Source: Megamerina dolium (taxonomy: Eukaryota > Arthropoda > Insecta > Diptera > Megamerinidae). From it: a DNA stretch of 64,000 bases. The stretch covers positions 35,292,639-35,356,638 of the forward strand of contig OY978530.1 in assembly GCA_963854835.1 (NCBI GenBank). The letters are read 5' to 3'. The position numbers and the translations under genes are program-made. Of this stretch, positions 10,130 through 20,882 are shown piece by piece; positions within the stretch are counted from its first letter, which is position 1, and every line of letters begins with the position of its first letter. The notes beneath the pieces were generated by a model that saw only the letters and a program-made list of their open reading frames with translations, did not search any database and was not told the origin of the DNA.

Positions 10130-10980
10130 AGCTCATTGACGTCGAGCTTTCTCCGTGTGGGAATTCTCTTGTTATTTGCGACACATAAACTTGTTCTCAC
10201 CTTAGCTGCAACAAGGTAGTGATCCGAGTCGATGTTGGCACCACGGATCAATTTCACGTCCATCACACTGAAAACATGCCTTCCGTCAATCACCACATGA
10301 TCAATTTGGTTTCTTGTTCATTGATCTGGAGACAGCCATGTCGTTTTGTGGATGTCGAGATGCTGGAATCTGGTACCACCAATTACCATGTTTCGTACTG
10401 CGTGCCTCATTCCGTTATCGGAGGTGTTCTGGTGGATGCTGAATTTTCCGACAGTTGAACCAAAGGTACCTTCCTTGCCCACCCTGGCATTAAAGTCGTC
10501 AAGCACGATTTTGATATCGTGGCGGGGGCAGCGATCGTAAGCTTCTTCGAGGCGCTGAAAGAAGCTCTCCTTGGTCACATTGTCCTTCTCATCCGTCGGA
10601 GCGTGAGTACATATAAGGCTGATGTTGAAGAATTTTGCCTTGATGCGGATTGTGGCCAGACGCTCGTTCACAGGCGTGAAATGTGAGACAAGATGTCGTA
10701 GTCTCTTGCTGACCAAAAATCCACATCCTAATTCGTGCCTTTCAGCATGGCAACTGTAGTTGATGTCACAGGACGCTCTTTTGGAGCAGCCCTGTTCCGT
10801 CCATCGCATTTCCTGGAGAGCGGTGATTTCAGCTCTTTGAAGGACATCAACCAGCTGGATAGAGGCACCCTCCCTATAAAGGAACCGGACATTCCAGGTG
10901 CATATCCGTAAATCATTGTCCTTATTTCTTTTGCGGGGGTCATCAACAAAGGGGGTAGTCCGTTTCCGAGGCGTTTTCAA
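10130..10980 (-). pseudogene. Endonuclease domain, RTE copy B
   Basis: The frame 10980-10318 holds LRICTWNVRFL, ITALQEMRW, DDFNARVGKEG and TWLSPDQ, followed by a stop where copies A and C read Arg (CGA to TGA). The same frame continues past the stop with TRNQIDHVVIDG and DSDHYLVAAKV. Catalytic Asp-His residues are still present. The aspartate that is usually in GDFNA reads DDFNA here and in copies C and D; copy A has GDFNA. Confidence 0.8.
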
Positions 10981-11175
10981 TGGGCAGTTTTTTTATGTGG
11001 CGGGTCCCAAACCCATCGCACAACCTCTAACCGAGGAGATTTTCGCCACTCACCTTAGCCGCCTCCAAGCGGGTGCCAGGAGGACGTTGCCCGGTGGTCG
11101 CCACGTGGAGGGACCCCATTAATAATAATAAAGGCGCCATCACATAGTAAGCAGAGCAAGCTACATGACTACATG

Positions 11176-11560
11176 ATTTTTTGACTAATCCGTGTAATTT
11201 ATTAAATATATTTGGGTAGAAATTAATCCTTAACGAAAATTTCATTTGGTATCAGTTTTTCAGATTTAGACCTGACTTAACACTTCATGAAGGACAGTGT
11301 TATGGTTTTTAAAGGACTTTAATTTTTATATAGACCAAATTTTAATCAGAGTGGCAGAATCAGGGGAACTGAATATTATTTCTGAAATAAAACTTCTTAG
11401 GCGGCGGTGTCGCAGATGGAGTGTGAAGTTTTTAAAGCACATTTCGTTACATGAATAGGAAGGAATATATAGCATAGAGAAAGGGCGAATGAGAAAGAAA
11501 GCAACGTATGCATAACGATACAAAGCTAAAGATCATGATTCATTGGTTCATGACAATAGA

Positions 11561-11561
<1 letters not shown>
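11176..11561. other. Spacer, nothing recognised
   Basis: Unique AT-rich sequence between RTE copy B and a GT repeat. No convincing frame, no match to other parts of the window. Confidence 0.5.

Positions 11562-11592
<31 letters not shown>
11562..11592. repeat. (GT)n microsatellite
   Basis: About 15 GT units, followed by a short purine run (gaaagaaagagagagaaaga) just before the mariner. Confidence 0.95.
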
Positions 11593-11593
<1 letters not shown>

Positions 11594-11623
11594 GAAAGAA
11601 AGAGAGAGAAAGAACAGCGAATA

Positions 11624-12520
11624 CACGGTGCGACAATTATGTATTAAGACTGCCTCTAGAAAACACAATTAAAACACGATATCTGTTAATTTTTCGGTAT
11701 ATTTATTCGAAATATTCTCCTCTTGATTCAATACACTTGTTACATCGATTTAATAGTGATTCAAACGCGTGTTCCACCTCATTTTTCGGAATTGCCTCCA
11801 GTGCACTCGTCGAAGCCCGTTGTATGGTCTGAATGTCATCCAAAAAGCATCCTTTTAACTTCAATTTCAGTTTTGGGAGCAAAAAGAAGTCGCACGGTAC
11901 TAAATCAGATGAATACGGTGGGTGTTTCAACACACAGACCTGAATCCGAGCCAAAAATTGACGAACAATGAGTGCTGTGTGACTCGGTTCATTATCGTGC
12001 AACCAAGTTTTTGGATCTCAGTATTCTGGTCGAACACGACGGATTCTGGACATCAAACGCTTCAAAACTTCGAGGTAATATGCGGAAGTAACTGTTTGAC
12101 CAGTTGGAACAAATTCTTTGTGGATAATTCCTTTGCTATCGAAGAATGTGATGAGCATTGTTTTGATTTTTTATGGAACTTTTCGTGTTTTTTTGGCTTG
12201 TGGTGAGCTACTCTCTGCCATCCACAAACCGTTTATGCCATATAAAAACATTTGATCTTGATAAACAAGCATCGCCACATGCTTGCTGTATCATTCCGAA
12301 TGTTTCTGATGCACCTTTACCAATTTTTAAAATTTCAACATCAAACGAACACGTGTTTTGTAGAACGAATGTCAATAAACATTAAATGTCAACCAAATGC
12401 CATGAAATTGACAGTTAGTAGAGGAAGGTTGAAGCTTCAAAACGCATGTGCTCACATATAGATGGCGCGCTTGGTTGCTGAGATATGGTTCGAGTCTTAA
12501 TACATATTTGTCGCACCATG
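11624..12520 (-). mobile_element. DD34D mariner, internally deleted
   Basis: An 897-bp element with terminal inverted repeats: left cacggtgcgacaattatgta, right (reverse complement) catggtgcgacaaatatgta, both flanked by TA (11622-11623 and 12521-12522). Full mariners are usually about 1.3 kb. The missing part lies between the DNA-binding half and the second half of the catalytic domain. It could be mobilised only in trans, if a source exists. Confidence 0.85.
11703..12370 (-). pseudogene. Mariner transposase, deleted
   Basis: The C-terminal part is intact: from about 12158 it reads MLITFFDSKGIIHKEFVP, a stop near 12020, then LHDNEPSHTALIV and HPPYSSDLVPCDFF, ending KCIESRGEYFE. I count 34 residues between Asp of HDNEPSH and Asp of VPCDFF, so DD34D. 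The N-terminal part (about 12370-12200) retains CLSRSNVFIWHKRFVDGRE. The first catalytic Asp region between these parts is gone. Confidence 0.85.
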
Positions 12521-12522
12521 TA

Positions 12523-12887
12523 ATAATCGAGCGATAACTCTAAATGGGAGAGTAAAATATTAGCCAATTACAATACAATAGGTATGCACAAAGATATAAA
12601 AGTGATAAAGTGTATATGCGCACACACAAACAGTAGTCACACATGCTTCACAGCCAGACACAAACAGATTGGCCAAATAGATATGCTAAAAAATTAAATA
12701 TTTCTAGCCTTTTCACCATTTCACAAACAGTTTTTATTTTATCTTTAACATGTATGCATGTAAGTTCAACAAATGAAGCATATATTAGGTACAAATATAT
12801 GAGAAAATACTTTCATAAAACTATTAATTAATATATATTATTACAAACATTAAATCAAGCGCTTTCGTTTTAACAACTAGATAACAT
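12523..12887. other. Spacer, nothing recognised
   Basis: AT-rich sequence with no frame or repeat that I can assign. Confidence 0.5.
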
Positions 12888-13400
12888 GTGAGTTTAGAAG
12901 AGGACAGCGACAAACTATTTCAACATTCTACAAAAACATTGCCGAACAATTCAAAATTATATTATTCCATAGTGGACTATACCTCAAATGTAACCATTTC
13001 CTCTTTAACGGGTGAATTGGACGAACTATTGTTTAAATATATATCAAGAGACTCTTACATCGTTATGAGCTCGGCTGCATTCCAGTGTTAAAAGGTACTG
13101 TAGCCGTGTCGAATGCGCAATAAGATCAAAGTTTTGGTTGCAATTTTCAATCTCGGATCTTTTTTCAGTAAGCCGATATACTCGAAATTTTTGCTTGCAT
13201 ATCCTGTAATAGAAACAAATATTCCGCGCATCACAGCTGACTCTTTAACAGAAAAGAATGATAATGGCGCCAAATATGTTGGACCAAACGTGATGCTGCT
13301 AGATGGTAATTCTCATAAAAAATTCTTTTCGCTTTATAACACGGCGTTGCACTTCATTTATACAATATCTTGTATTGTAAGTGTGGAGGATTATCCTTAA
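12888..13400 (+). other. Two unrecognised adjacent open frames
   Basis: Frames 12888-13091 (67 codons) and 13113-13400 (95 codons) lie 21 bp apart on the same strand. Their composition is mixed rather than low-complexity (for example LTGELDELLFKYISRD and NGAKYVGPNVMLLDGN). I recognise neither. They could be one broken coding region, such as an old gene or element fragment, or chance frames. There are no recognisable domains, signal peptide or clear splice sites. Confidence 0.25.
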
Positions 13401-13421
13401 AAAAGCTAGTTTGAAAATAAG

Positions 13422-14103
13422 GAAGGCCTAGAAAAAAGCCACGAAACTAAACAAAAATGCAAAACTGCAAGACTGATACTAATGCGCATATTATACGAAA
13501 GCACAAGGACGACAGAATATTAAGGTAACGATCATATTTTACCTCTAATTATTCCGCGTTGTTTATATAATTAATAATTATACTATACATTATAGCATAG
13601 TTAACAAAGTAAGACAATCCGAGAGAGGAATTTTGATGCGCTCATTTGAAATAAGTGTATAGAAGAAAATCAAAAGACAGCTTTGTGAAATCTATCAAAG
13701 TAAATGAGAAAAGGCTAGAAAAAAAACACGAAGATAAATCCTAATTTCGAAGCTAAATGATAAAAGAAAAAAAAAAATAGATCCAGCCTCAAAAAGGCAA
13801 CACTGATAATAACGATTAATGCGCTTATTATGCACACGGATGACAGAGTATTAACGTTGTGATTATATTTTACCTCTATTCAGTTCTCTGTGAATTAGAC
13901 AGCATGTGACGTCACAATATTTCCAGGAGTTGAATTATTCATTCATTATTCCGCATTGTTTATATAATTATAATTATATTATATAATTATGGTATAATTA
14001 ACAAAGTAGTGCAATCCGAGAGAGGAATTTTGATGCTCTCACTTTGAAATAAGTGTATAAAAGAAAATGAAAAGACAGCTTTGTGAAATCTATCAAAGTA
14101 AAA
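13422..14103. repeat. Direct duplication of about 300-390 bp
   Basis: Unit 1 (about 13422-13708) and unit 2 (about 13709-14103) share their order of motifs: aggcctagaaaaaagccacg / aaggctagaaaaaaaacacg, a tattttacctct block, ccgagagaggaattttgatg, and gacagctttgtgaaatctat. Unit 2 has an extra segment of about 65 bp (cagttctctgtgaattagac ...). No coding potential. The central (TA/AT) palindrome-like stretches differ between units. Confidence 0.75.
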
Positions 14104-15194
14104 AATTCGAAAATATTTTGTCAGATTAGCCCTCGGTTGTGTGTAAAGTTCAAATATCTCACATGCATTTGTTTATTCTTTCTTTTCGATTATTACTAAT
14201 TTTATTGTAATTACATCAATTTGTAAATATTTTTTAAAATATTACAATAACTAAAATAAAAAATGAGAAAAATATTTTCCTTTTTCCATTTTGTCGTCTT
14301 CTCTCGCAGCTGAACTATTGTGACGTCACATCTAAAAAAATCTTCTTTTCTATTGTTGTAGGCAAAAGTACAAAATATAAACAAAATATAAATGCTGGCA
14401 GAACACATGGTTTATGTTTGATTATGCGGCACATGACAGTGTTTTTGCGTTTGTTTTAGTTTGCGTTTAGATACAAAAACATTTCCATGAAAAATATTTC
14501 TGTTGTTTCGTTCACGTTTACACGGTCAAAAATGTTTCTCGGCGACATGTGAACTCCTTTGAATGTGTTTTTAATGTTTGATATTACGAAGAGTGTACTG
14601 ACTATAATAAAAATTTTAGAGGTAGATGAAGCTAAAAAATTGTGGTCGATTTTAAAATGTAATGGTAGATTATAATGAAGTAAAAGATGATGATATTTAT
14701 CAAGTCGTTTTTTGTTATTCATCAAAAAGTGAAATGCTTTACATTTATGTCTAATGTATAAACAAAGATTTTGGTGGGATTCATACAATCGTATAGAACC
14801 TGCGTAAATCGAGTAAACCTTTTAAAATTATACGGTTTATATGGTTATACGATTGCATGAATCAAACTATTCATTTCATGTTTTATTAATTAAAATTAAT
14901 TAATTAAATTAAAATATAAATTTGTAGGAGCATATAAAATACAGAGATCACTCATGTCATATAAAAATTAAATCACATCCTTATATGTACTAATCTTTAT
15001 ATTGGAAGTTAAAATTATGACTCAAACATTTTACTACTTTTACATATTTGTTTTATTAAAATGTGATTAGCACATTCATAATAGATCATGCAATTAAAAA
15101 AGAAAACTAAAGCGTGAACCATTTCGAGCTTCCCTAATTTTTTAAAGAAAAAAACACAGAAAATTCAAATTGAATGGGGAATGTTTATTATCAT
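14104..15194. other. AT-rich spacer, no gene
   Basis: Open frames here are Lys/Ile/Phe-rich and look random. A short inverted pair, catacaatcgtatagaacc and atggttatacgattgcatga, is at about 14782-14862. Nothing else recognised. Confidence 0.5.
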
Positions 15195-15852
15195 TTGAAA
15201 GAACATTCTTTGGCATTTATTTTTTGAAGATTATGTCTTTCAAATGTTGGCCGCGGCTACGTCTCAGATGGTCCATCCGTTGAGTCCAAATTTCGATGAC
15301 TCGTTCGAGCATTTCGACTGGTAACTGGCGAATGACACGCGTGATGTTTTGCTCCATAGCCTGAATCGAAGCGGGTTTGTCCGCATAAACTTTAGACTTT
15401 ACATATCTCACCGTTACGTTCTCAACGGCATCTTTTTTGAAGAAATATGGACTGATGATTCCACCGGCCCACAAACCACACCAAACCGTTGTTTTTTTTG
15501 GATGAAGTGGCAGCTGTTGAATCTCTTAAGGTTGCTCTTCGTCCCAAATGCGGCAATTCTGCTTATTTACATACCCATTGAGCCAGAAATGGGCCTCATC
15601 GCTGAACAAAATTTGGCTCGAAAACGTCGGATCTTTTTAGAACTTTTCAAGAGTCCATAGAGCGAAGCGATGACGCTTGGAAAGGTCGGGCGGCTTCAGT
15701 TCTTGCACAAGCTGTATTTTGGACGCTTTCAATTTAAGATCTCGAAGTAAAATGCGCCAAGTCGTTCCATACGTCAGTTCGAGTTGCTGCGAACGGCGCC
15801 GAATCGACTCTCCACGGTCTTCGTGTACACTCTCAGCTACGGCCGCTATAGA
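15195..15852 (-). mobile_element. Second DD41D-type mariner family, fragment
   Basis: The minus strand encodes a transposase related to, but clearly different from, the element at 7735. It covers the middle of the DNA-binding domain to the C-terminus, with an internal deletion. It ends abruptly at about 15850, where a perfect hairpin and then a LINE begin. No terminal repeats were found. Confidence 0.75.
15217..15848 (-). pseudogene. Mariner transposase fragment (DD41D-type family 2)
   Basis: From 15848: IAAVAESVHEDRGESIRRRS, a stop (LEKF*KDP), LFSDEAHFWLNGYVNKQN with the first catalytic Asp, another stop, then WCGLWAGGIISPYFFKKD. The frame then jumps to VKSKVYADKPAS, ending MDHLRRSRGQHLKDIIFKK. 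The segment with the second and third Asp (QQDG to LTPLD in relatives) is deleted between VTVR and YVKSK, so it is dead. Confidence 0.75.
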
Positions 15853-15890
15853 GAGGGCTCTCAGTCAATCGTCCTAGACTGAGAGCCCTC
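15853..15890. repeat. Perfect 14-bp stem hairpin at an element junction
   Basis: gagggctctcagtc (15853-15866) and gactgagagccctc (15877-15890) are perfect reverse complements around a 10-nt loop. It lies between the mariner fragment and the 3' end of the LOA-like LINE. It might be the terminus of one of them; this is inference. Confidence 0.85.
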
Positions 15891-15899
15891 CCCGTTTCA

Positions 15900-16876
15900 C
15901 TGCCCTTTGATATCCTCAACGAAACCTTGATAAGTGGATAAGTTCTCCCATCTCGTGAGATGGAGTTTCTTTATCCACTCTTCGACATTTGCCTTCACCG
16001 TCCCGCTGCTGAGAGCAACTACTGCTTCCGGTCCATAAAATTCAGCTTCAGATCCTTGTCTAGCCAAAGCGTCTGCAGCTTATTTTGTTCTATACCAATT
16101 TGTCCCTTCACCGACATAAGAGTAATCGCATCAGCGACAGAAACACAGTCTGTTTCAACGACGTGCCGATCTTTTTATAGTGAGTACAACCTCACTTCAA
16201 ATGTAAGTCGATTTGTAAGACACATTTGTACAATGTGTCCCTTTACCCACATAAGAGTAATCGCATTACTACGAGCACAAACGTTAAGTTTCTGAACACA
16301 TTTGAGCGCCAACTTAAAAGATACCGTAGGTTGTTGCAGTCGCCTGACCACCGCCTGGTTATCGAGTGCTAGCAAGATTTTCTTACCTTCCACCTTTCCA
16401 TCCAGTAGATGTTCTAGCGCATGCATTAGACCAAGCATTTATGCTTGATAGACTGATACGTATCTTCCCAGATTCAGAGTGTATGTCAGTCCCAACTGTT
16501 TAGGGAATATTACAGCACCCGCTCTGCCATCCATTAATGACCCATCAGTGAAAATACTGATGGCATTTTCCTCACATACATCATGTGTGAGGCCGTCTTC
16601 AATGGGTGTTCTTTGTGACTTTTCAGTAATTTTCAGCCTACCCGTTCCTTCCATTTGCATTTGCGCCTCCTTTACACTGCTATATAACAGCGACAGGATG
16701 CCCCTGTGCCCGATATCCGTGCCGAATCCATACCAATTATTGGTTGTCTTCAGACGTAATGCTGTTAATACCGCTGACTTCATAATATGCAAGTCCAATG
16801 GCAGCAGCCCCAGAAAGACTTCCACTGCTTCTACTGGGGTCGTCCGGATAGCTCCGGTAATCCCAACACAAGCCAT
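15900..16876 (-). pseudogene. RNase H and preceding thumb region, LOA-like LINE
   Basis: The frame 16876-16439 ends with ISIFTDGSLMDGRAGAVIF (first RNase H Asp) and SVYQA. The next codon is a stop, where relatives have Glu (YQAE), so the second catalytic residue was changed to TAA. It continues at 16438 with LLALDNQAVVRRL (third Asp) and AITLMWVKGHI. A partial second copy of that last block (cataagagtaatcgcat twice, at 16117 and 16246) shows a small internal duplication. RNase H would remove RNA during second-strand synthesis. Confidence 0.75.
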
Positions 16877-17162
16877 TCTTTGCTATTATCCGTCTTTTGA
16901 GTGGCCTTAGGCCACCAGACCACAGCAGCATACGTTATTAAGGGTCTTACCATCGTTGTGTAGCTCCAGTGCGCTGCTCTGGGAGTAATTCCCCACATGA
17001 GACCGAACACTCTCTTACACTGACGAAATTCCCGCTTGCCCTTCTGAATCTTGTCATCGGCGTGACTATTCCAAATCAGCTTGTTAACCAGGATGACACC
17101 TAGATACTTTACTTCCTTGGAGACGTTGATTTTCGATCCAAAAAGCCTAAGAGGGTCTATTG

Positions 17163-18059
17163 TTAGCCCAGTCTCCTTTTTGTAAAGAGTACTGTTTCCG
17201 ACTTACTAGCATTTACAGAGAGACCTTGTTCCGTGCACCATCCTTCAACCATTTTAAGTGCACCTCTCATGGTATCATAAATAGTGTCCAGGAACTTACC
17301 GCTCACCGTTACCGCTATGTCATCCGCATACCCGACGGTGTATATGTCTTTTGAGTAAAGAATCTGAAGTAGGGAATCGACCGTGATTTTCCAAAGCATG
17401 GGCGATAATACGCCCCCCTGTGGACACACTTTGACTACTCTATCTCTGAGTTTGTAATTCCTATTTTGAACGTTTATTGCCCTTTTCCTCAGCATGATGT
17501 CCACCCGCCCTATAATGGTTGGGCTGACTTCACGGGTAGCAAGGGCCATCCTTAGCTTATCGAGACCAATCTTATCGAAGCCACCTTCTATATCCATGAA
17601 AGTGGACTTAGATATCCCTCCACAAAACAGTTCCCTCTCCGCTACGCGAACGAGTTCGTGCAGGGCAGTTTCAGTGGATTTGCCAGCGCTGTATGCGTGC
17701 GGACACCTGCTCAGTGGTTTTGTCAAAAGCGTTGTCCCTTCCATGTAGTCCGCCAGTATTCCCTCCATACATCTAAGCAGAAAGGAGGTCAAGCTAACCG
17801 GCAGGAAAGATTTCGCCTCTGAGTAGTCCATTTTTACCGGCTTTGGAAGAAAGACAACCTTAGTCTCTCTCCATTGAGTCGGGATATATCCTGTAGCCAG
17901 GCAAGTAGTAAATATTCCTAGAAGCCTGTCTACCAGAGCTTCTGGACCCCACTGAAGTAGGGCTGGAAATATCCCGTCTGTACCCACTGTTTTGAATGGA
18001 CAGAAACGCTTAATGGCGTTTATCACTCCATCTTTGGTGACTATCCTCTCAGTTTCCAA
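17163..18059 (-). pseudogene. Reverse transcriptase, LOA-like LINE
   Basis: A 298-codon uninterrupted frame containing GTDGIFPALLQWG, YIPTQWRETKVVFLPKP, HAYSAGKSTETALHELV, FMDIEGGFDK, CPQGGVLSPMLW and VGYADDIAV. All core RT blocks are present, including the active-site YADD. Compared with relatives, SFLPVSLTSF (usually FRPISLTSF) carries substitutions. Upstream frames at 18060-18180 continue with the linker. This is the longest uninterrupted RT frame of the window, but it is still part of a broken element. Confidence 0.85.
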
Positions 18060-18440
18060 TCTTTCATTCCTCTTTGCACCCTTGGGGGTGGCTTCCCAAG
18101 GACCTTCCGATCTAAAGTTTCCTGGAAAATCACCTTCATCAGGTATTTCAGTGACTCTCCGATTGCCTCTGTAAGGTACTAAGATGAGTATCCCCCAGGC
18201 GCCCCTCTAGTGACAAGTCCATGACTGTCATAACGAAGTCGGCTCCCTCTACTTGAGAGTAAGTCTTCCTCGTTCTGGTGGACTCTCCCTTTTCTGCTCA
18301 GGCCGATGTTTAGGCGCTCTGCCAAGACCGCTCGGCCCAGGTGCCGCATGCTAGGCCAGTGAGTTTGCTGGGTTAACAATCTTACCAGATTACCTAACCC
18401 GATTATCACTCCCCGATACAGCTGAGAGCTGGTGCGTCAT

Positions 18441-18539
18441 TGTCGAGGCTCATGCCGAACAATGGTGGACCACGTCAACTGTTTAGAAATCTACTCACAA
18501 GCGCAAGACATCAATAATAATGTACGCTGCACCAGTATG
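18441..18539. other. Unassigned junction sequence
   Basis: About 100 bp between two oppositely oriented LINE remnants. No match seen elsewhere in the window. Confidence 0.4.
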
Positions 18540-18828
18540 AGCTACAACGACAGGTTGTAAACCTTACATGAAAGGGATCACAGCGGCATATAGATTATCA
18601 TTTCTAAGAGTATGTAGCGGATTACTCACAGTCTCTAATGATGCAACGAATGTAAATTCGGGTCGATGGCCTACTGATATCATAGCAACCCAACCGCAGT
18701 CAATTCGCGATAATGAACTACCGCAGGCTGAGCGGATAGAATTAGAGAATATAATTAGCCATAGTGAAAGAGTATGGCAATATAGAAGGGACGTATCGAC
18801 GAAAGGGCGGTGGACACATACACTGATT
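18540..18828 (+). mobile_element. C-terminal fragment of an RNase H-type LINE ORF2
   Basis: The frame 18568-18852 reads AAYRLSFLRVCSGLLTV and, near its end, STKGRWTHTLIT. This SAYRT...STKGRWTHRLI pair is the usual end-of-ORF2 signature of R1/LOA-group LINEs. It is on the strand opposite to its LINE neighbour, so it is a separate insertion. RTE copy C is inserted just downstream. Confidence 0.6.
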
Positions 18829-18859
18829 ACTTACTTACTTCTGTGGCCATAACAACCGA

Positions 18860-20855
18860 ATATCGATTTAGGCCGAATATAACATGCTTCGCCAGCCATC
18901 TCTGTTCTTTACTAGCTGGCGCCAGTTAGAAATTCGAAGTGCCGTCAGGGTCTCCAGTACTTGGTCTTTCCAGCGGGGGTTAGGTCTTTCTCTTCTGCGT
19001 CGTCCTCGAGCGGGTTCCGAATATAACACCTTCTTAGCTGGAGGGTGTTCTTCTATTCCCTCGACATGACCTAGCCAGCGCAGCCGTTGGATTTTGATGC
19101 GCTTTACTATGTCAATATCGGCATACAGCTCGTACAGCTCATGGTTGTACCTTATTCGGTACTCGCCACCAACGCAAATAGGTACGAGATCTTGCGTACG
19201 ACTTTCCTCTCGAAAACTCCAAGCATTCGCTCATCCGGGGTGGAAATTGTCCAGGCTTCAGCGCCATATGTTAGAACAGGCATGATGAGAGACTTGTAGA
19301 GTGTAGTTTTCGTTCTTCGAGAGAGGGCTCGACTTCTCAATTGCTTACTTAGCCCAAAAGTAACAAGAGTTAGCAAGAGTTATCCTACGCATGATCTCCA
19401 GGCTGACGTCATTACTGCTGTTAATGCTGGTTCCAAGATAGACAAAGTCCCTTACTACTTCAAAAGCGTAGTTGTCAACAGTGACGTGCTGTCCAAGACG
19501 CCGGGACTCTTTGTTTGTTGACACTAGATACTTCGTCTTGCTCTCGTTCACCGTAAGACCCATCCGACTCGACTCTCTTTCCAACTCTGAGAATGCCGCA
19601 CTGACTGCTCTCGTGTTCATGCCGATTATGTCAATATCGTCGGCATACGCTAATAGCATGACACTTTTGTTGAAGATAGTGCCATTCTGTCGTAGATCAG
19701 CAGCTCGTATTATTTTCTGCATAATAAGATTGAAGAAGTCGCACGATAACGAATCACCTTGTCTGAAATTCCGTTCGGTGCTAAACGGTGCTGAGAGGTC
19801 CTTCCCAATTTTCACTGCAAAACGGGAGTTATGCAGTGTCATTCTACAAAGTCGAATGAGCTTTGCAGGAATACCTAACTCAGATATTGTTGCGCAGAGA
19901 TTTCCCTTACCGGACTGTCGAAAGCGGCTTTATAATCAACAAATAGGTGGTGTGTGTCTATCTGTTTTTCTTGGGTCTTCTCCAGGATTTGGCGCAGAGT
20001 GAAAATCTGGTCAATGGTGGATTTAACAGGTCTGAAGCCACACTGATAAGGTCCAATCAGGTTGCTGAGCGTAGGCTTCAACCTTTCACACAGTACGCTC
20101 GATAGAACCTTGTATGCGATCCTCAGGAGACTTATTCCACGGTAGTTGGCGCAAATTGTGGGGTCTCCTTTTTTATGTACAGGACAGAGAACACTGAGCC
20201 TCCAATCATCAGGCATGCTTTCATCCGACCATATTCTGCTTATGAGCTGGTGCATGCGGGTAAGCAGCTCATCGCCTCCGGTCTTAAACAACTCGGCAGG
20301 CAGGCCATCAGCACCTGCAGCTTTGTTGTTCTTCCGCCTTAAAATGGCCGTTTCAACCTCGTCATAGTCGGGTGGTGGAACATCAACACCATCATCTGTA
20401 ATTGGGGTTATCGGGAAATTTTCTCTACTGGCGGAAATGTTTGTAGCATCGCAATTCAGTAATGTGGAGAAGTGTTCCCTCCATAGGTTCAGTACACTCT
20501 GGACATCTGTAACCAGATTCCCATTTCCATCACAACAAGAAGGAGCTTCGGGGTTTAAACCGCCACTCATGCGCTTGATATTTTCGAAGAATTTTCGAGT
20601 CTCATTCTTGTCGATACACATCACTATCTCCTCACACTCGCGTATTTCCAACTCCCTCTTCTTGCGCCTGAAAAGACGTCTCTCTGCACTCCTTTTCTCT
20701 CTGTACCGCTCCTTAACAGCTCGCGTTGCGCCTTCACGCAGGGTTTTTCTGTAGGCGGCGTCTTTCTCTGCGGTAGCGTCGCGACACTCCTGATCATACC
20801 ACTCATTCCTCAGAGGCCGGTAGTAACCGATTACCTCCTCGGTAGCAGTAGTCAT
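18860..20855 (-). pseudogene. Reverse transcriptase and C-terminus, RTE copy C
   Basis: Frame 20855-19875 (326 codons) covers linker and RT blocks to FVDYKAAFDS. Frame 19842-19345 continues with RQGDSLSCDFFN and LLAYADDIDIIG. Frame 19376-19152 has TLYKSLIMPVLTYGAEAW. Further down the strand reads IVKRIKIQRLRWLGHVEG and EPARGRRRR, the standard LINE C-terminal domain missing from copy A. At least three indels and some stops interrupt it. Confidence 0.8.
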
Positions 20856-20882
20856 AGAGTGGGATATATGTGTCCACCGTGC

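Larger units (their letters stand above)
9196..11175 (-). mobile_element. RTE-like LINE, copy B (3'-truncated)
   Basis: On the minus strand it runs from part of the 5' UTR (about 11,175-11,000), through the endonuclease, to the middle of the RT. It is missing everything after the block GPYQCGFRPGK. A small internal deletion joins cttgggtctt to accaggtctgaagcc relative to copy C. LINEs are normally truncated at the 5' end, so this loss of the 3' half suggests later deletion or recombination with the DD41D fragment. Confidence 0.8.
15853..18440 (-). mobile_element. LOA-like LINE with RNase H, 5'-truncated
   Basis: The minus strand encodes, in order, a linker with TEIPDEGDFPGNF, an RT and an RNase H domain. 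RT followed by RNase H is the architecture of LOA/I/R1-group LINEs. The endonuclease is absent. Sequence above about 18,180 degenerates and I cannot set the 5' edge exactly. Frameshifts and stops are frequent. Confidence 0.75.
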
